Source: Vibrio sp. PID17_43 (GTDB lineage: Bacteria > Pseudomonadota > Gammaproteobacteria > Enterobacterales > Vibrionaceae). Taken from it: a DNA stretch of 64,000 nt. The translations under genes and the position numbers were made by a program. Below, one piece after another: positions 27,506 to 37,209 of this stretch (position 1 is its first letter; every line of letters starts with the position of its first letter). The notes beneath the pieces are model-generated. The model was not told the DNA's origin, searched no databases, and saw only the letters and a list, made by a program, of their open reading frames with translations. Where the stretch lies: assembly GCF_002608565.1 (NCBI RefSeq), contig NZ_LIXM01000003.1, positions 174,710 through 238,709 on the forward strand, in the 5' to 3' direction.

Positions 27506-29548
27506 TTAAACACCGATTTCATCACCGTCTTCGCGGCGAATAACAACCGTCGCGGCACGTGGGCGCAGTTTCATCCCCGCTGGTGTGGCTTCCGCAGCAT
27601 TGTCACTGTATGGCCAGTTACCTGGGTGTTGAATGTTCACGAACAAGGATTTGTAATCTGGGCTGATGGTAAACCCCGTGACTTCACAGCCGTTTGGACC
27701 AACAAAGAATCGCTTCAACTCAGCTTGGTTATCTGCGCCAATCACGACCTGATTGCCATTTTCATCCATCAGTTTTGATGGCACGACAGCGAGCATCTGG
27801 TCGTTGGTGTATTCTTCCACCTCATCCGCACCGTTATCGGTTTGAATCCATAAAATCCCACGCGGATCAAACGCCAGACCGTCAGGGCTTGCAAACTGGT
27901 TAAGCTCCGTCAGGCTAGATCGGTTAGTATCCGCATCACCATTTGCTGGAGCACCAAACACAAAGATATCCCAAGTAAACTCTGTTGCTGCTTCACCTTC
28001 ATCCCAGCGAATCACATGGCCAAACTTGTTGTTCAAACGCGGGTTGGCAGGGTTGGTATCGTCTTTACGCTTAGTGTTATTGGTGAGCGTTAGGTACACA
28101 GAACCGGTGAATGGATCTACTGTACACCACTCGGGGCGATCCATTGGCGTCGCACCAACAAGGTCAGCCGCACCAGCCGTATTAAGAATGATTTCTGCCA
28201 ACGAGTTAAAGCTGTCTGCCAACGTACCACCAAAAACGGTCGTTCCGTTTAGCGTCAGTGGCAACCAAGCACCTGTGCTATCTTCATTGAAGCGTGCCAC
28301 ATAGAGCGTACCCTCATCCATGTACTTATCACCCGTTGCCAAACGGTTCGCTGGATTTGCATCTGCAGGGTCCCAGGCAGCTGCTGATTCAAATTTGTAC
28401 AAATACTCAAAACGAGAATCGTGACCAGAGTAAAATACAACGGGCTTACCTGCTTCAAGCTTACCGAATGTACAGCCTTCGTGGCGGAAACGACCTAGCG
28501 CTGTACGCTTCTTAGCGCGAGAGTTTTGCGTGTAAGGGTCAATTTCAACAATGTAACCATGGCCATTTGCTTCGTTACGATAATCGTCCATCGCAGTGAC
28601 TCCCGTTGGTTCGACATTGAATCGCGTAAACTCATCCAAACGCTCATCGGCATTACCCGCTAGCGTTTCCCATAAATAACGCGTACTTTCGTCATCCACA
28701 CCAATACGATCTTGCTCTTTCGTACGAACCCCCGCATTGACAAAATAACCCGGCCAGTTCTCCTCACACGTTAGGTAAGTGCCCCATGGCGTAGAGCCAT
28801 TACCACAGTTATTTAGTGTACCGCGCGCTTGGCTACCATCCGGCGAGAAGCGAGTCACGGTGAGAGCAGTGTGTGCAACAGGACCAGACAGATCCATGAC
28901 TGTCGCACCAGTGTAACGGCGGTTTAGTGGGTCGGTATCCACCAACTTCCACATATTGTCTTCTAGTTGAATACGAACAACTGACACACCATGTGCGTTA
29001 ATTTCTTTGCGGACTTCATCAACAATTGTACGTACACCATTCTCTACCGTGGGTCCATTTGGATGCAGTACCGAAGTATCAATGTACTCATGGTTAATGC
29101 ACAGCAAACCATCCTTTGTGCTGTCGTTCAATGGAAAGAAATGCATGCCGTCATGATGCATGCCTAATGCGTTAAGTTGATCAGCACTGCTGTTGCTGCC
29201 ATCATCTTTCCAGGCATTACCTTGTGCATTCAAAGGCGTCCCCCAAGGCACCAAAACTTGTGCGATGTAGCCTGGAGGCACAACGACCGCATCAGTTAAT
29301 GAGCCTGGAATGGAATCGAAATTCAGTACCGCATTTGATACGCCTGAGCCACTTCCAGCAGAAGCCACCGAACCTGAGCCTGAAGAATTACATCCAGACA
29401 GACCAAATGTACCAAACGCTGTCATGGCCCCCATGCCGATCCCACCTTTCAGGATACTACGACGAGACAAACTCGCTTCCAGTACTTCTTCAAAAGGCTT
29501 GTTGTTACTATGGTTATAGCGTGTTGCATCGAACGTTTGCTTGCTCAT
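27506..29548 (-). CDS. PhoX-family alkaline phosphatase (DUF839), Tat-exported
   Basis: A 680-residue secreted metalloenzyme. The N-terminal region has a twin-arginine signal, SLSRRSILKGGIGMGAMTAF, followed by a Ser/Gly-rich linker after GLSGCNSSGSG. The Cys in that stretch resembles a lipobox, so the protein may be membrane-anchored. PhoX blocks include LLCINHEY, GTYLTCEENWPGYF, YSGHDSRFEYLYKF, MDRPEWCTVDPFTGSVYLTL and ASPDGLAFDPRGILWIQTDN. PhoX proteins bind Ca and Fe and release phosphate from organic esters in the periplasm or outside. I could not see a convincing Pho box upstream. Monocistronic; converges with the GH1 gene. Confidence 0.9.
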   Translation of the reverse strand: MSKQTFDATRYNHSNNKPFEEVLEASLSRRSILKGGIGMGAMTAFGTFGLSGCNSSGSGSVASAGSGSGVSNAVLNFDSIPGSLTDAVVVPPGYIAQVLVPWGTPLNAQGNAWKDDGSNSSADQLNALGMHHDGMHFFPLNDSTKDGLLCINHEYIDTSVLHPNGPTVENGVRTIVDEVRKEINAHGVSVVRIQLEDNMWKLVDTDPLNRRYTGATVMDLSGPVAHTALTVTRFSPDGSQARGTLNNCGNGSTPWGTYLTCEENWPGYFVNAGVRTKEQDRIGVDDESTRYLWETLAGNADERLDEFTRFNVEPTGVTAMDDYRNEANGHGYIVEIDPYTQNSRAKKRTALGRFRHEGCTFGKLEAGKPVVFYSGHDSRFEYLYKFESAAAWDPADANPANRLATGDKYMDEGTLYVARFNEDSTGAWLPLTLNGTTVFGGTLADSFNSLAEIILNTAGAADLVGATPMDRPEWCTVDPFTGSVYLTLTNNTKRKDDTNPANPRLNNKFGHVIRWDEGEAATEFTWDIFVFGAPANGDADTNRSSLTELNQFASPDGLAFDPRGILWIQTDNGADEVEEYTNDQMLAVVPSKLMDENGNQVVIGADNQAELKRFFVGPNGCEVTGFTISPDYKSLFVNIQHPGNWPYSDNAAEATPAGMKLRPRAATVVIRREDGDEIGV

Positions 29549-29739
29549 GGTGTTACTTTCCCAATGTATGAGTGAGTTATCGGTTTATGAATCATGTTCG
29601 AAAGGAAGTGTGAAAGAGAAAAGTGACGGAAATAATCCATCTTTGTGAACTTTGTGTTTAAAAGATGCTATAAAGCACCTATCCACTCTACATACTCCCG
29701 ATTTTGCTTGGGCTAAGCTAAGTTTGGGGGTATAAGGTT

Positions 29740-29823
29740 TATACTCGAGTGACTTCAACTCGTGCCTCGTATGTAATCAAGGCACACTCGCTGAACCTAG
29801 CATCTTGAGGTTACTTAGGTATA
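29740..29823. repeat. Dispersed intergenic palindromic repeat, copy 1
   Basis: Left arm TATACTCGAGTGACTTCAAC and right arm CTTGAGGTTACTTAGGTATA (ending at 29823) are imperfect reverse complements around an 84-base element. The same arm consensus (TATACCCAAGTGACTTCAAG) recurs at 54957-55010 and 62136-62260. It lies between phoX and yggL and is partly degenerate. Confidence 0.65.
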
Positions 29824-29848
29824 TTTAAATCATCCACGAGAGATAATC

Positions 29849-30187
29849 ATGAAACTAGATAAAATCGATAACAAAAATCGTCGTCTTCGTAAGAAGCTGT
29901 TCCTAGGTGAATTCGCAATTCTAGGTTTCGATATCAGCTGCGAAACTGACATCAACGACTTTGACCGTTACGATGCATTCGTTGATGACTTTATCGACTA
30001 CATTGATGGCCTAGGCCTATGCTTTGGTGGCGGTGGTCTTGAGCTATTCGAAGGCTTCCTATGTTCAATTGAGCGTTACAGCAGCGCAACAGAAGAACAA
30101 AAAGCGCAGGTAGTAGCATGGCTACAAGCTCGCCCAGAAGTAAACAGCGTAAAAGCAGGTGAATTGGTTGACGCAAACTACCTATAA
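29849..30187 (+). CDS. yggL: YggL family protein (DUF469)
   Basis: A 112-residue soluble protein of the YggL family, which associates with the 50S ribosomal subunit in E. coli. The N-terminus NRRLRKKLFLGEFAILGFDI and the Gly-rich CFGGGGLELFEGF are diagnostic, and the length is right. Start is the ATG at 29849 behind GAGAGA. Monocistronic, followed by a terminator. In many gammaproteobacteria yggL lies next to trmB/mutY; that context is absent here. Confidence 0.93.
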   Translation: MKLDKIDNKNRRLRKKLFLGEFAILGFDISCETDINDFDRYDAFVDDFIDYIDGLGLCFGGGGLELFEGFLCSIERYSSATEEQKAQVVAWLQARPEVNSVKAGELVDANYL

Positions 30188-30220
30188 TCTGGTAGTACAA
30201 CGTAAAAACCAATGGTAGAG

Positions 30221-30255
30221 AAAGCTAGTCTTAGGACTGGCTTTTTGTTTTTTAC
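30221..30255 (+). terminator. Terminator after yggL
   Basis: AAGCTAGTC (30222-30230) pairs with GACTGGCTT (30235-30243), with TTTTGTTTTTT behind. Confidence 0.8.
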
Positions 30256-30368
30256 AAACAGGAATAATTAGGAACTAATCGGAGTTGGTATTAAGTGCTT
30301 GTAGAGCTGGCAATTAAAGGGAAACATTAGAATTCCATTGCCAGCTCAGTGACGTCGAGTGTGGTTTA

Positions 30369-30455
30369 CTATGCTTTTCTAGCAGTCTCAGTTTTCGTAT
30401 CTTTCCAGTATTGGATACGTACACGGTGTAGCTGAGCCCTTCTCATCTTTTTCAT
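30369..30455 (-). CDS. Candidate small basic protein, 28 aa
   Basis: A minus-strand frame with AGGGAG (30462-30467) spaced seven or so bases before ATG at 30455 and a TAG at 30369. The peptide is strongly basic: MKKMRRAQLHRVRIQYWKDT and then KTETARKA. I do not recognise it. The excellent ribosome-binding site and its isolation in a 900-base non-coding stretch are the only support; the rest of 30256-30917 shows no other convincing gene, a 55- to 65-codon plus-strand frame at 30626-30823 lacking a ribosome-binding site. Confidence 0.45.
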   Translation of the reverse strand: MKKMRRAQLHRVRIQYWKDTKTETARKA

Positions 30456-30917
30456 AGCAATCTCCCTCATCTATATAGGTAACGCTCTTCATGAGCTTAT
30501 TGTCTAAGGTTATTTCCCCTCCAATCTATAGGGGATAGAACGAATTAACTGTGACCAATTTCACAGCATAATGATAAATATCGGTTTTGCACGTTCATTT
30601 TTTAACCAATTAAACCATTTTCATCTTGATGATACGGTTAAGTTACTCATTACATATGACAGAAAAATGGCAATCAAGTTCCGTAATTCATCTGTCATTA
30701 AATCTTAATAACGACTCTTCGATTAAGAGTAAAGTGCGTGTTCCATCTTCTTACGCCTATCGAATACGATACGCAATCAAGTACATCCTCAATCTAAAAA
30801 CCGAAGCTGTTCTCCCTCTGTGATCACGGAATCTCTTTGCTTTCGAACTTATCGTGAAACTGATCACATTCTAGAAAAAGGGAAATAGAGCCATTGCCAT
30901 ACATCAACCCGAATCTT

Positions 30918-30935
30918 TGTGCGAGATCTCTTACA
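30918..30935. promoter_or_regulatory. VarA/UvrY/GacA binding site upstream of the CsrB-family RNA
   Basis: TGTGCGAGATCTCTTACA matches the GacA-box palindrome TGTAAG-N6-CTTACA in 16 of 18 positions of its common extended form. It lies about 168 bp before the predicted RNA start, the distance at which UvrY acts on E. coli csrB. Confidence 0.75.
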
Positions 30936-31094
30936 AGCCGCGTAAGCCAATCTCCCATCACCAGATAAGAACAAAGCGAATTTGATAGTAAACAACTGAA
31001 TTATAGGAATAATAAAAACAAAACCAAGGCATACTGCAAAAGTTTTTTTTCTAAGGCGATTGAGAGTCATCAACAAAACATCAATACTGTCTTC

Positions 31095-31386
31095 GTCGAC
31101 AGGAAGTTGACGGGAACAGGAAAAAGCCTAATGGATTAGGTATCTTCAGGATGAAGATTTGGTAGCTTAGGATGAGTTATCAGCAAGGATGTAGTTAAGC
31201 TCTTGGATAGAGTTCGCCCGTCAGGATGATAGGCCAGAATGGACACCGCTAGGAAGGCGATGAACAAGGAACTCGGTTAAAGGACTTAACCACAATCAAG
31301 GATAGATGCAGGGAGCACCTATAGTAGCTGGATTGCTGCAAAAGAGAATAAGCCCCGTCTGGGAAATCAGGCGGGGTTTTATTTTG
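31095..31386 (+). ncRNA. csrB: CsrB-family regulatory RNA
   Basis: No protein is coded here, but about a dozen GGA or AGGA motifs recur every 15-25 bases, many in short hairpin loops, over roughly 290 bases. The 5' end GTCGACAGGAAGTTGAC and the 3' block GCAGGGAGCACC...TAGTAGCTGGATTGCTGC closely resemble E. coli CsrB, and a Rho-independent terminator (GCCCCGTCTGGGAAATCAGG then CGGGGTTTTATTTT) closes it. CsrB RNAs bind and sequester CsrA, relieving CsrA control of translation of metabolism, motility, biofilm and virulence genes. AATACT at 31083-31088 is a fitting -10 box, and the GacA box lies upstream. Vibrios carry several such RNAs (CsrB, C, D); which one this is I cannot tell. Confidence 0.9.
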
Positions 31387-31468
31387 CCTGTCATTTCTGA
31401 TCAAGCGCCTGCATAATGCTATTATTTCTGCAACTTATCTTAACAAACGTCTTAGCACACAACACTCT

Positions 31469-32377
31469 ATGCTCAATCCTGTTTGGTTACACACGTTCAA
31501 AACATTAGTCGAGGTCGGTCATTTCACTCAGACCGCAGAAAAGCTCTATATGACACAGCCGGGGGTAAGCCAGCATATAAAAAAGTTGGAACAGGCGTGT
31601 AATCACCCTCTCATTAAACGTGAAAACAAAAGTTTTGAACTGACCGAGCAAGGTCGAATGGTGTATGCCTACGCGCTCGAGTTAGAAGAGAAAGAGAAAA
31701 GTCTATTAGAAGATTTAAATTTCGATGACCCATTTGCAGGTTATTGCAAGCTCGCGTGTTCTGGTTCTCTCGCGTTGAGGTTATTTCCGCCTCTATTAGA
31801 AAAACAAAAGCAACATCGTGGCTTATCGATTCAGTTAGAAGCAGCCCCGAACCAGTCCATACTCAATGGTGTGGCTGACGGTCGAATTGATATGGGTATT
31901 GTGACCCACTCACCAAATAAAAGTGTGTTCCAAAGTGAGCAAATTGGTCGAGAGACTTTGTGTCTGATCTTACCGAAATCCTACCAAGGAACAACGCTAA
32001 CTCCGGAACTACTGAAAAGCTGTGGTGTTATCGGACACCCTGACGCCGAGCATTACTTGACACTATTTTTCGACCAATGTGCCGAACCTTTACTAAATGG
32101 AATAAAAGTCAGTGGCATGCCGCGTTCTGGATATGTAAACCAACTCAGCCAAATACTTTTACCCGTAAGCAAAGGGCTCGGCTTTACCGTTTTACCGCGC
32201 AGCGCTGTCGAGAGCTTTCCATTAAGAGAGGCATTGTATGTCGCGGAGCTAAAACAACCCGTTTATGAGGATTTGTTCTTAGTCAGAAAACGCAGCCGCA
32301 CATTACCTCTGCGCTATCAAACCATCAAAGAAGTATTATTAGGTGTGATTGATGGCGCGGTGCATGGGGCAAAATAG
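31469..32377 (+). CDS. LysR-family transcriptional regulator
   Basis: A 302-residue DNA-binding regulator. Residues about 5-64 form the winged helix-turn-helix (WLHTFKTLVEVGHFTQTAEK, YMTQPGVSQHIKKLEQAC); the C-terminal two thirds is the usual two-lobed effector domain (GRIDMGIVTHSP). Its target is not evident: it follows the CsrB RNA and precedes rimK with 370 bp of non-coding DNA, both unrelated by known function. The start at 31469 fits the family, though no strong ribosome-binding site precedes it, so a leaderless or weakly translated gene is possible. Confidence 0.88.
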   Translation: MLNPVWLHTFKTLVEVGHFTQTAEKLYMTQPGVSQHIKKLEQACNHPLIKRENKSFELTEQGRMVYAYALELEEKEKSLLEDLNFDDPFAGYCKLACSGSLALRLFPPLLEKQKQHRGLSIQLEAAPNQSILNGVADGRIDMGIVTHSPNKSVFQSEQIGRETLCLILPKSYQGTTLTPELLKSCGVIGHPDAEHYLTLFFDQCAEPLLNGIKVSGMPRSGYVNQLSQILLPVSKGLGFTVLPRSAVESFPLREALYVAELKQPVYEDLFLVRKRSRTLPLRYQTIKEVLLGVIDGAVHGAK

Positions 32378-32747
32378 CAACTTAAGTTACCAAATTCGTT
32401 TTAAACTATTCTCTAAACGTTTAATATTCGTGGTCAAATCATCACTTTATTTCTTTACATTCATTCCAAAAAATATTGCTTTTTCACAATATTTTTCTTC
32501 CTCTAGCCCTTGACAGTCGCACACAGTAAGGGCTGAGCGTACAATAAATTATTTTTATCGTTTCAATTATTTTTTTTCGTTTTTATCCATTAAGAAAACC
32601 CCCTAAGGTTCGCCCTCTGACGACGTGGTTGTCCAACCACCATTCTAAATCGTTGTTGAAGAGTGGGTTCTGTCACATCATTCACACACTCTCGCTATAC
32701 TCTATACTTACATTTTTAATTTGGTACTGACTTACTAAGGAATTGCC
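32378..32747 (+). promoter_or_regulatory. Long upstream region of rimK
   Basis: 370 bases with no gene. The only structure that stands out is a small perfect hairpin, GTGGTT (32625-32630) with AACCAC (32635-32640), about 105 bp before the rimK start. It probably holds the rimK promoter, but no box could be fixed with confidence. Confidence 0.4.
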
Positions 32748-33653
32748 ATGCGTATTGCTATTCTTTCTCGTAATGAGAATCTATATTCCACTATGCGCCT
32801 AAAGCAGGCGGGTGAAGAGCGCGGACATCAAGTTGATGTTATCGATACTCTGCACTGTTATATGGATATTACGAGTAACAACCCTCGAATCCGCTACATG
32901 GGTGAAGAATTGCCAAAATACGACGCAGTGATCCCACGCATTGGTGCTTCTATCACTTTCTACGGTACCGCTGTTGTGCGTCAGTTTGAAATGATGGGTA
33001 CGTTCTGTGTGAACGAGTCAGTCGCAATCAGCCGCTCTCGTGACAAGCTACGTTCGATGCAGCTTCTATCACGTCAAGGTATTGGCCTTCCTCGTACCGG
33101 TTTTGCTCACCACCCTGATAACATCCAAGACGTGATCAAAAACGTTGGTGGCGCTCCACTGGTTATCAAACTGCTTGAAGGTACTCAAGGTATCGGTGTT
33201 GTTCTTGCTGAAACAACAAAAGCCGCAGAGAGCGTTATCGAAGCATTCATGGGTTTAAAAGCCAACATCATGGTGCAAGAGTTCATTGAAGAAGCAAACG
33301 GCGCTGATATTCGCTGCTTCGTTGTAGGTAACAAAGTTATCGCAGCAATGAAACGCCAAGCAAAAGAAGGCGAATTCCGTTCGAACCTTCACCGAGGTGG
33401 CTCAGCTCAACTTGTTAGGCTAAGCAAAGAAGAGCGCGCAACGGCAATCAACGCAGCGAAAGTGATGGGCCTAAACTTATGTGGTGTCGACATTCTTCAA
33501 TCAAAGAATGGCCCTGTGGTAATGGAAGTTAACTCTTCTCCAGGTCTTGAAGGTATTGAAACTGCGACAGAGAAAGACGTTGCTGGCATGATCTTCGATT
33601 TTATTGAGAAGAATGCAAAACCAAACGCTAACCGTACTCGCGGTAAAGGTTGA
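32748..33653 (+). CDS. rimK: Ribosomal protein S6 modification enzyme, alpha-L-glutamate ligase
   Basis: A 301-residue ATP-grasp ligase that adds glutamate residues to the C-terminus of ribosomal protein S6. Seen are [20 protein letters not shown], the ATP-grasp elements [19 protein letters not shown] and [29 protein letters not shown], and the metal-binding [14 protein letters not shown]. Length matches E. coli RimK. It is followed 94 bp later by a RimB-like protease gene on the same strand, mirroring rimBK pairing in Pseudomonas. Ribosome-binding AAGGA lies upstream of the ATG. Confidence 0.95.
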   Translation: MRIAILSRNENLYSTMRLKQAGEERGHQVDVIDTLHCYMDITSNNPRIRYMGEELPKYDAVIPRIGASITFYGTAVVRQFEMMGTFCVNESVAISRSRDKLRSMQLLSRQGIGLPRTGFAHHPDNIQDVIKNVGGAPLVIKLLEGTQGIGVVLAETTKAAESVIEAFMGLKANIMVQEFIEEANGADIRCFVVGNKVIAAMKRQAKEGEFRSNLHRGGSAQLVRLSKEERATAINAAKVMGLNLCGVDILQSKNGPVVMEVNSSPGLEGIETATEKDVAGMIFDFIEKNAKPNANRTRGKG

Positions 33654-33747
33654 TATTTGTTTAATACCCATCTTAACTTATTTAGGTGGGTACAAGTGAG
33701 TGTCTACACGTTAGACTCTCACTGTTACTCGTCGCTAGGATGACACT

Positions 33748-34176
33748 ATGAATCAGAAAATGATCATTGGGAACGCCGAAGCAATTTGCTTACCTGAGTT
33801 AGGGATTACTCACCTAGAAGCGCGCATTGATACTGGTGCACAAACTTCTTCTATTCACGTAGATAACCTTGAGTGTTTTGAAAAAGACGGTCAATCTTAC
33901 GTAGAATTCGATTTACACCCAGATGTCTATCACCTAGAGCAAGTGGTTCGCTGCAAAGCTCTAGTGAAAGCAAACCGTAAGGTGAAGTCATCAAATGGTA
34001 CATTCGAACACCGTTACGTAATCACCACGATGCTGCGTATGGGCGGTCAAGAATGGCCAATCGATATTACGCTAACGAACCGTGGTAAAATGACCTACAT
34101 GATGTTGTTAGGCCGTCAGGGTATGGCAGACAAAGTTCTGGTAGACCCTAGCCAATCGCACCTACTGGCGCCATAA
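33748..34176 (+). CDS. RimB-like retropepsin-type aspartic/zinc protease
   Basis: A 142-residue protein of the family annotated as ATP-dependent zinc protease (PF05618), structurally like retroviral pepsins. The motif ARIDTGAQTSSIHVDNLE carries the DTG-type catalytic Asp, and LLGRQGMADKVLVDPS is the usual C-terminal block. In Pseudomonas the matching rimB product removes glutamate tails added to S6 by RimK, so the neighbouring rimK makes an opposing pair; the role here is inferred from that. Cytosolic, no signal peptide. Ends before a hairpin shared with the convergent MBL gene. Confidence 0.85.
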   Translation: MNQKMIIGNAEAICLPELGITHLEARIDTGAQTSSIHVDNLECFEKDGQSYVEFDLHPDVYHLEQVVRCKALVKANRKVKSSNGTFEHRYVITTMLRMGGQEWPIDITLTNRGKMTYMMLLGRQGMADKVLVDPSQSHLLAP

Positions 34177-34188
34177 TCCCCGTAGCTA

Positions 34189-34232
34189 CAGATGAGTGAA
34201 CTTCACAGTCACTCATCTGGCTCTTTACGCCT
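34189..34232. terminator. Hairpin between convergent genes
   Basis: CAGATGAGTGA (34189-34199) pairs perfectly with TCACTCATCTG (34209-34219). The T-run is poor (GCTCTTTACG), so termination efficiency is uncertain. Confidence 0.6.
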
Positions 34233-34236
34233 TTCT

Positions 34237-35007
34237 TTAATTTGCTTTTTTGTTTCTTAATAGAGAGCGTACCAAGCCTTTTATTTTTACCTTTGTCACT
34301 CGCCAATGTGTGATCGGCCTTGTAGGCGTAGTATTCATAATATGTTGATAAGCAGTATGGTCGAAATCGACTTCTCCGCCGTGGGCAACCAACAAGCATG
34401 TTGGATTCATTTCAAAGACTCGCAACAACGATTGACGATACTGATTCGGATGAAAGATAGGAAACGGTGCAATCAAGTGATTCTTCACCTGCACCATTAA
34501 GTCTGCGACATAGAGCAAATCTTGTTCTGGATGATAAACCGATAAATCTCGGTCGGTATGCCCTGGCGTTTCCAACACTTGCCAATCTTCAAACCCAGGG
34601 ATGGTATCACCATCCAATAGCTCAAGATCAGGACGAAGCTTTCGCGAGTACCATAAATTACGCTTCGGCTTGCGCATTCTGTTCGCCATCCATCTAGCCA
34701 AAATTAAATCGGTCAAATGCATAAGCCAACCGTCAAAACCACCATACCAATGATGCTCTCGCTTTGCTGCCAACACTTTACATCCTGTCAACTCACGAAG
34801 CTTATGCGCAGCTCCAGCGTGATCTGGATGCATATGGGTGACAATGACTAATTTAAGGTCGGAAAAACGGCGATTAAGCTGATGCTCGATAAAGTCTTTA
34901 AGATGAAGAATATCTGCCCGACTTGCTCCATCAAGCAACATTAGCTTATCTGGATACTCCGCGAGATACATCGTCTGTATGTACCCTTGAATTCTGTGAA
35001 GCCGCAA
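34237..35007 (-). CDS. MBL-fold metallo-hydrolase
   Basis: A 256-residue protein of the metallo-beta-lactamase fold. LVIVTHMHPDHAGAAHKL carries the HxHxDH zinc motif, VLETPGHTDRDLSVYH the third histidine, YVADLMV the bridging Asp region and LLVAHGG a further histidine. It resembles glyoxalase II-like hydrolases, but the substrate cannot be given. No signal peptide. Transcribed toward rimB and divergent from speA across 278 bp. The ATG at 35007 is used; no closer alternative has a better ribosome-binding site. Confidence 0.85.
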   Translation of the reverse strand: MRLHRIQGYIQTMYLAEYPDKLMLLDGASRADILHLKDFIEHQLNRRFSDLKLVIVTHMHPDHAGAAHKLRELTGCKVLAAKREHHWYGGFDGWLMHLTDLILARWMANRMRKPKRNLWYSRKLRPDLELLDGDTIPGFEDWQVLETPGHTDRDLSVYHPEQDLLYVADLMVQVKNHLIAPFPIFHPNQYRQSLLRVFEMNPTCLLVAHGGEVDFDHTAYQHIMNTTPTRPITHWRVTKVKIKGLVRSLLRNKKAN

Positions 35008-35189
35008 AAATCTGTCCTTTGATCATGTTGATAATTCGTCGTAACCAATTTCCTACTGGTCAGACCAACTATAACAGTAGGATGAACACTCTGTTAAATA
35101 AATCGTTACCCCCTCACTAATAACAAATGCTAATCGACACGGGTAATTTTAATCATTAGACTCCAATTGGCTTTTGTCCGTTAATGCGC

Positions 35190-35240
35190 GCACACGGAGT
35201 TCGTGTCAGGGTATGAGGTTATCGCCTCATGATTTGCTTT
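35190..35240 (+). promoter_or_regulatory. Two hairpins in the speA leader
   Basis: ACACG (35192-35196) pairs with CGTGT (35202-35206), and ATGAGG (35213-35218) with CCTCAT (35225-35230) followed by GATTTGCTTTTTT. The second looks like a weak intrinsic terminator 45-55 bp before the speA start and so could act as an attenuator. Confidence 0.45.
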
Positions 35241-35285
35241 TTTGTACTTTCTCTTCTATTAAATTAAGAACTTAAGTACATTTTT

Positions 35286-37208
35286 GTGAGATTCGATGTG
35301 GAAAAAGCATCTAAATTAGACCGCATTCGCGCGGACTACAACGTTCACTACTGGAGCCAAGGCTTCTACGGAATTGATGACCAAGGCGAGGTATATGTAT
35401 CACCTCGTAGTGACCGTAAACACCAAATCCCTTTCAGTGCCATTGTGAATGAGCTAGAAGCGAAGCAGTTAAATCTGCCTGTACTCGTACGCTTCCCGCA
35501 AATCGTGCATCAACGTGTGCACGGTATTTGCCAAGCTTTCAACCAAGCAATTGAAGAATACCAATATCCGAATAAATACCTGTTGGTTTATCCCATTAAA
35601 GTAAACCAGCAGCGTGAAGTCGTTGATGAAATCCTTGCAAGCCAAGCTCAACTTGAGACGAAGCAGCTAGGACTTGAAGCCGGCAGTAAGCCTGAGCTTC
35701 TTGCGGTACTGGCTCTTGCTCAACAAGGCAGCTCTGTGATCGTATGTAACGGCTATAAAGACCGTGAATACGTACGTCTTGCGCTTATTGGTGAAAAGCT
35801 AGGTCATAAAGTATTTATCGTTCTCGAGAAACTGACTGAACTTGATTTGGTGCTTGAAGAAGCGAAAAGTTTGGGTGTCACCCCGCGTCTCGGTTTGCGT
35901 ATCCGCCTAGCGTCTCAAGGTGCGGGGAAATGGCAAGCGAGCGGCGGTGAAAAATCTAAGTTTGGTCTGTCTGCATCGCAAGTATTAAGCGTGATTGCGC
36001 GCCTAAAACGCGAAGACAAGCTCGACACCATGCAATTGGTGCACTTCCACCTAGGCTCACAGATGGCGAACATCCGTGACGTACGCAATGGTGTGAACGA
36101 GTCTGCTCGCTTTTACTGTGAACTGCGCGCAATGGGCGCAAACATTGATTACTTCGATGTGGGTGGTGGCTTGGCGGTCGACTACGACGGCACTCGCAGT
36201 CAATCTTCGAACTCAATGAACTACGGTTTGGCTGAATACGCACGCAACATCGTCAATACTGTTGGCGATGTATGCCAACAGTACGAACAACCAATGCCAG
36301 TGATCATCTCAGAATCTGGCCGTTCATTGACGGCACACCACGCCGTACTTATTTCGAACGTGATTGGTACAGAAACATACCAGCCAGAAGACGTGTTCGC
36401 ACCCGCAGAAGATGCCCCTATCTTGCTACAGAATATGTGGCGCAGCTGGGAGAACTTACAAGATGGTACCGATGCGCGTGCTCTGATTGAAATTTATAAT
36501 GATACCCAAAGTGATTTGGCAGAGGTACACTCGCAATTTGCTACTGGCGTACTGAACCTCGAACAACGAGCATGGGCAGAGCAATTGTCACTGCGCATTT
36601 GCTTCGAGCTAAATCACCAGATGAGTGCTAAGAACCGCTTCCACCGTCCAATTTTGGATGAGTTGAGCGAACGTCTTGCGGATAAGTTCTTCGTGAACTT
36701 CTCTCTTTTCCAATCTCTGCCAGATGCGTGGGGTATTGATCAGGTATTCCCTGTTCTACCACTTTCTGGTCTAGATGATGTGGAAGAGCGTCGTGCGGTG
36801 ATGTTGGACATCACTTGTGACTCCGATGGCGCAATCGACAACTACGTTGACGGTCAAGGCATTGAGAGCACGCTACCCGTACCAGCATGGAGCAAAGACA
36901 AGCCGTACCTAATGGGCTTCTTCCTAGTAGGTGCATACCAAGAGATCCTTGGTGACATGCACAACCTATTTGGTGATACCCACAGTGCAGTAGTCAACGT
37001 TGATGAGAATGGTCAATTTGAGATCAGCTACATCAACGAAGGTGATAGCGTAGAAGACATGATGCGTTACGTTCATATCGACGTAGATGCGATTCGTGAC
37101 AATTACAAACAATTGGTTTCCGAGCGTGTTGAAGCCAATGAACAAGCACAAATCCTAGCTGAGCTGGAACAAGGTTTAGCTGGCTACACCTATTTAGAGG
37201 ACTTCTAA
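35286..37208 (+). CDS. speA: Biosynthetic arginine decarboxylase
   Basis: A 640-residue PLP enzyme that turns arginine into agmatine, the first step of the agmatine route to putrescine. Seen are [20 protein letters not shown] with the PLP lysine, [51 protein letters not shown], and [14 protein letters not shown] with the Cys/Asp active-site pair. The start appears to be the GTG at 35286 ([18 protein letters not shown]); no in-frame ATG precedes it and the ribosome-binding site is weak, so low translation is likely. speB follows after one base, giving a two-gene operon. Confidence 0.95.
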   Translation: MRFDVEKASKLDRIRADYNVHYWSQGFYGIDDQGEVYVSPRSDRKHQIPFSAIVNELEAKQLNLPVLVRFPQIVHQRVHGICQAFNQAIEEYQYPNKYLLVYPIKVNQQREVVDEILASQAQLETKQLGLEAGSKPELLAVLALAQQGSSVIVCNGYKDREYVRLALIGEKLGHKVFIVLEKLTELDLVLEEAKSLGVTPRLGLRIRLASQGAGKWQASGGEKSKFGLSASQVLSVIARLKREDKLDTMQLVHFHLGSQMANIRDVRNGVNESARFYCELRAMGANIDYFDVGGGLAVDYDGTRSQSSNSMNYGLAEYARNIVNTVGDVCQQYEQPMPVIISESGRSLTAHHAVLISNVIGTETYQPEDVFAPAEDAPILLQNMWRSWENLQDGTDARALIEIYNDTQSDLAEVHSQFATGVLNLEQRAWAEQLSLRICFELNHQMSAKNRFHRPILDELSERLADKFFVNFSLFQSLPDAWGIDQVFPVLPLSGLDDVEERRAVMLDITCDSDGAIDNYVDGQGIESTLPVPAWSKDKPYLMGFFLVGAYQEILGDMHNLFGDTHSAVVNVDENGQFEISYINEGDSVEDMMRYVHIDVDAIRDNYKQLVSERVEANEQAQILAELEQGLAGYTYLEDF

Positions 37209-37209
37209 T

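Noticed and set aside
30626..30823. 65-codon plus-strand open frame (or 55 codons from 30656)
   Set aside because: No ribosome-binding site before either ATG and no family resemblance; kept out for lack of support though not excluded.
30864..31076. 70-codon minus-strand frame with a hydrophobic helix
   Set aside because: It overlaps the GacA box and promoter of the CsrB-family RNA and shows no start signal; a chance frame.
34898..35285. Riboswitch before speA
   Set aside because: Only two small hairpins; no known riboswitch core could be recognised by eye.
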